A stretch of 64,000 nt of DNA from Roseiarcus sp963721905 (lineage in GTDB: Bacteria > Pseudomonadota > Alphaproteobacteria > Rhizobiales > Beijerinckiaceae), in assembly GCA_963721905.1 (NCBI GenBank), contig CAVRMF010000015.1, positions 291,522-355,521 of the forward strand, read 5' to 3'. How positions within the stretch are numbered: position 1 is the first letter of the stretch; the number at the start of each line of letters is the position of its first letter. A model generated the notes under the pieces. The model was not told where the DNA came from, searched no databases, and saw nothing but the letters and a program-made list of their open reading frames with translations. A program made the position numbers and the translations under genes. Shown here piece by piece: positions 61,839-64,000 of this stretch.

Positions 61839-63615
61839 CTTTCTCAACATGAGCCTGATGGAGGCGAGACGCAGGAAAGCAAGCGCCTTGCTGTTGAGAT
61901 TTTCCCAATCCTTCGCGAGCCTTCGGCATCGTCCGAGCCAGGCGAAAGTTCGCTCGACGAACGCCTGTACAATGTTGCCAACTCGCGGTTTTGTCAGTGG
62001 GCGGAGGCTGGCTTGGTCCATTCGGAGGCGGAACCCGGAAAACGACCTCGATGGCGTCACCGTCGATTTCGATGCGGCGCACGAGAATACGTATGATTTC
62101 CTGCATGCCAACGGGATCGAGACCATCGAGGCGATTGGCGACCTTGGCCGAAAAGTCCTCCAGGCGGCTGATCACGAGCGAAAGGTCACGCTCGACCTCA
62201 ATGGCGTCAAGCGCGGCGCGATGGCGCTCCTGAAGTTGGGAAAGGCGCTGTTTCAGACCCGCGATGCGCGGCTCGAACTCCGGTTTGTCGATGAGGCCCT
62301 CCGCATAGCTGTCGATCAGCCGACCGATGCCGCGCCGCATCGTCGTTATCTGCTGATTTAGACGGACGATCTCGTCCGGCATCGCGGCTCCATCATGCGC
62401 TAGGCCGATGCGTCGTCGATATTCGTCAGCCACGCGGTCCGGCTGCTCCAAGAGAGATCTCACTTGGCTCCAAACGACTTGCTCCAACTGGTCGCCGCGC
62501 ACGGGCCCGTTGTGGCATACCGCTTTGCCGTTGAAACGGTAGCCGTCCGCGCCTGTACAGCGATAATAGCGCAAAGCATTTGCCGGATCATATGTGCGTG
62601 ATCGCGGCGCTTTCTTGCCGTAGTAGGCATAGCCGCAACGCTGACAAACCGTCAGGCCTTGCAGTAGCCAGCGCTGGCCGGGCTCACGATTTCGTTTGCA
62701 GCTTCGGTTTTCGTCGAGTTGGCCACGAGCCGCTTCGAACATGGCCGGATCAATCAACGCGGGAACAGGAATCTCGATCCATTCGTCGCGTGGCGCGGCC
62801 ACGCGCGAGGTCGCCCGCGGCGACGGTTTCAGGCGCCCCCGGATCGGTCGCAGGCGGGGCCGAGGCGCCAGAAAGTGGGCTCGCCCGAAAGCGGCGCGCC
62901 CCATATAGGCGGGATTGTCCAACATGCCGCGGATCGTGGAAGCATACCAATATGTCGAGCCGCGCCGGGTCCGACAGCCCATATGATGCAATCGTCGACA
63001 CACCTCGCGCAGGCTCAGCCGATCCAAGCCGATCCATGAGAAGACGAGCCGGACAATGTGCGCCTCATCTTCCGCGATTTCGAAGCGCGCCACCCCGCCG
63101 CCCTGAGCGCGGCTCACGTAGCGATAGCCGAAGGGAGCGCCCGCCAATGCGCTGACAGAGCCTAAGCGAGCGGCGTGGCGACGGCCACGCCGGCTACGTT
63201 CCAGGATCTTGGCGCGTTCGTATTCGGCGATCACGCCTTGCACTTGTAGCAGAAGATCATCCTCCGCCGTGCCGCCGATCGGGCGGTTCAGGAAAACGAC
63301 TTCAGCGCCAGCGCGACGAAACTCGTCGACCAGAAGAACCTGATGGGCGTAACGGCGCGCCAGCCGATCTGGAGCATGGACGTAAATGCGTTCGATGTGG
63401 CCGCCCGCGATCGCATCCCTCAGCCGCTCCAGCGCCGGGCGAGACAGGACCGAACCGCTGTAGCCTTCATCCTCGTAGCTGTGATCCGGCTCGAGCAGGA
63501 AACCATCGGCGACGATGCGCTCGCGTAGCGCCGTGACCTGACTTGCGATCGTGTTGTCGCGCGCTTGGCTCTCACTCGACACACGCGCATAGAGCGCGCA
63601 CTGGACGTCGGTCAT
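61801..63615 (-). CDS. Large serine recombinase
   Basis: The 604-codon frame starts at ATG 63615, overlapping the stop of the small upstream gene (ATGA). Residues 1-150 form the resolvase domain with the nucleophile Ser13 in YARVSSESQ and Arg in HAPDRLARRYAH. A recombinase domain (GAPFGYRYVSRAQGG, then MLDNPAYMGRAAFGRA) and a zinc-ribbon domain (CQRCGYAYYGKKAP) follow, and a coiled coil (IAGLKQRLSQLQERHRAALD) lies near 490. The native end is probably near 61985 (TASWQHCT); the last 60 codons are read through the IS5 remnant. Confidence 0.88.
   Translation of the reverse strand: MTDVQCALYARVSSESQARDNTIASQVTALRERIVADGFLLEPDHSYEDEGYSGSVLSRPALERLRDAIAGGHIERIYVHAPDRLARRYAHQVLLVDEFRRAGAEVVFLNRPIGGTAEDDLLLQVQGVIAEYERAKILERSRRGRRHAARLGSVSALAGAPFGYRYVSRAQGGGVARFEIAEDEAHIVRLVFSWIGLDRLSLREVCRRLHHMGCRTRRGSTYWYASTIRGMLDNPAYMGRAAFGRAHFLAPRPRLRPIRGRLKPSPRATSRVAAPRDEWIEIPVPALIDPAMFEAARGQLDENRSCKRNREPGQRWLLQGLTVCQRCGYAYYGKKAPRSRTYDPANALRYYRCTGADGYRFNGKAVCHNGPVRGDQLEQVVWSQVRSLLEQPDRVADEYRRRIGLAHDGAAMPDEIVRLNQQITTMRRGIGRLIDSYAEGLIDKPEFEPRIAGLKQRLSQLQERHRAALDAIEVERDLSLVISRLEDFSAKVANRLDGLDPVGMQEIIRILVRRIEIDGDAIEVVFRVPPPNGPSQPPPTDKTASWQHCTGVRRANFRLARTMPKAREGLGKSQQQGACFPASRLHQAHVEKAMQSRINSSDKL
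61821..61982 (-). pseudogene. IS5-family transposase, C-terminal remnant
   Basis: The frame ends in VERTFAWLGRCRRLAKDWEN, then RLASIRLMLRKLCNPA, the diagnostic C-terminus of IS5-family (IS427-like) transposases with the last catalytic Glu in VERTF. Everything upstream of VGNIVQAF is missing and replaced by the serine-recombinase gene. The serine-recombinase frame reads on through it out of phase. Confidence 0.75.
61967..61980. repeat. 14-bp inverted copy bracketing the recombinase, left
   Basis: GTACAATGTTGCCA here is the exact reverse complement of TGGCAACATTGTAC at 63978-63991. The two copies bracket the serine recombinase and its small upstream gene. The left copy lies where the recombinase C-terminus meets the IS5 remnant. 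Confidence 0.55.
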
Positions 63616-63803
63616 TGCTCACCTCCCGCCTTCGCTGTCTTCAATGGGGAAGTCGGGACACCGCCGCGGTTCGACCGCAGGCGAGTGCGCCGAACGGTCG
63701 GCATGACACGATCGTAGGCGTCGATCAGGTGCTGGGGGCTCAATCTTGTCGATTCGAACGATACGCGCACTTTCAGCAGAGGGGGATCCTTGGACCGGAC
63801 CAT
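63612..63803 (-). CDS. Small protein coupled to the serine recombinase
   Basis: The start at ATG 63803 follows GGAGG and gives 63 residues: MVRSKDPPLLKVRVSFESTR, then LSPQHLIDAYDRVMPTVRRT. Its stop overlaps the recombinase start (ATGA). A small basic gene at this position is common before large serine recombinases of this type; it may assist site recognition, but that is inference. Confidence 0.6.
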   Translation of the reverse strand: MVRSKDPPLLKVRVSFESTRLSPQHLIDAYDRVMPTVRRTRLRSNRGGVPTSPLKTAKAGGEQ

Positions 63804-64000
63804 GTGCGCCTCCATCGGCCGTCGGCCCGAATGGGGCCGCCGATCGCGCATCAAAACTTGTGACGATCTTCGATTCGCCTGCTACAAATCGACTTGCTCG
63901 CCGCTCGACCCGGAGAGAGGTAAGCGGTCGCCTACCGCCCTGACGTTCAATAAATGAGGACCATTCGAAACTGAAGCTGGCAACATTGTACGGTGGTCCA
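63804..64000. other. Window end, no gene
   Basis: No supportable gene. The 14-bp sequence TGGCAACATTGTAC at 63978-63991 is the inverted partner of that at 61967-61980. Confidence 0.4.

Overview
The window looks like a high-GC alphaproteobacterial chromosome, probably Hyphomicrobiales. The support is a MucR/Ros-type regulator, CIRCE-linked small heat-shock proteins, Tad/Flp pilus genes, a Cox-type molybdenum hydroxylase operon and IS types common in that order. No rRNA, tRNA or CRISPR array was seen, so the genus stays open.

Region 1 (1-22.0 kb) is an integrated, decaying mobile island. A frameshifted P4-type integrase (20736-22023) heads a chain of overlapping small genes at its right end. 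A primase-helicase gene on the minus strand is cut in two (9805-11393 and 1756-3805) by an IS21-family element. That element's own istA is in turn cut by a trio of tyrosine recombinases (a RIT element). Both insertions can be removed on paper at short direct repeats to restore continuous frames. The island also holds an AlpA-like operon next to iteron-like repeats, a GIY-YIG-like protein, a DUF4062 protein with about nine near-identical 47-residue TPR units, and a PqqD-domain protein ending in a six-cysteine knottin-like tail.

Region 2 (22.3-45.8 kb) is mostly chromosomal. It has three Hsp20 genes with a CIRCE operator, a MucR-like regulator and a TauD-type dioxygenase. A catabolic block follows: acyl-CoA dehydrogenase, amidohydrolase, alpha/beta hydrolase and a three-gene molybdenum hydroxylase whose 2Fe-2S subunit is fused to a CoxG domain. 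Facing it is an operon of a PaaK-like CoA ligase and a DpgC-like cofactor-free dioxygenase (frameshifted), which points to arylacetyl-CoA breakdown. Two paralogous small genes with the same palindromic upstream motif bracket this block. Further right are a VOC protein, a very large Asp-box (BNR) protein and an outer-membrane-type protein.

Region 3 (46.2-59.6 kb) carries lipB, a DUF707 protein, a Ca2+/H+ antiporter and a Tad pilus remnant. The remnant has cpaA, three flp genes and cpaB, but no cpaC/E/F or tadB/C. It has been hit by a DDE transposon inside flp1, by an IS66-type element between flp2 and its ribosome binding site, and by another IS66-type copy just after cpaB. A third IS66 copy lies upstream of lipB.

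Region 4 (59.6-64 kb) is another mobile patch: a zinc-ribbon coiled-coil protein between repeated terminators, decayed small genes, an IS5-family remnant and a large serine recombinase with its coupled small upstream gene. Many genes across the window are broken by a single-base shift, so either active decay or sequencing error should be kept in mind.
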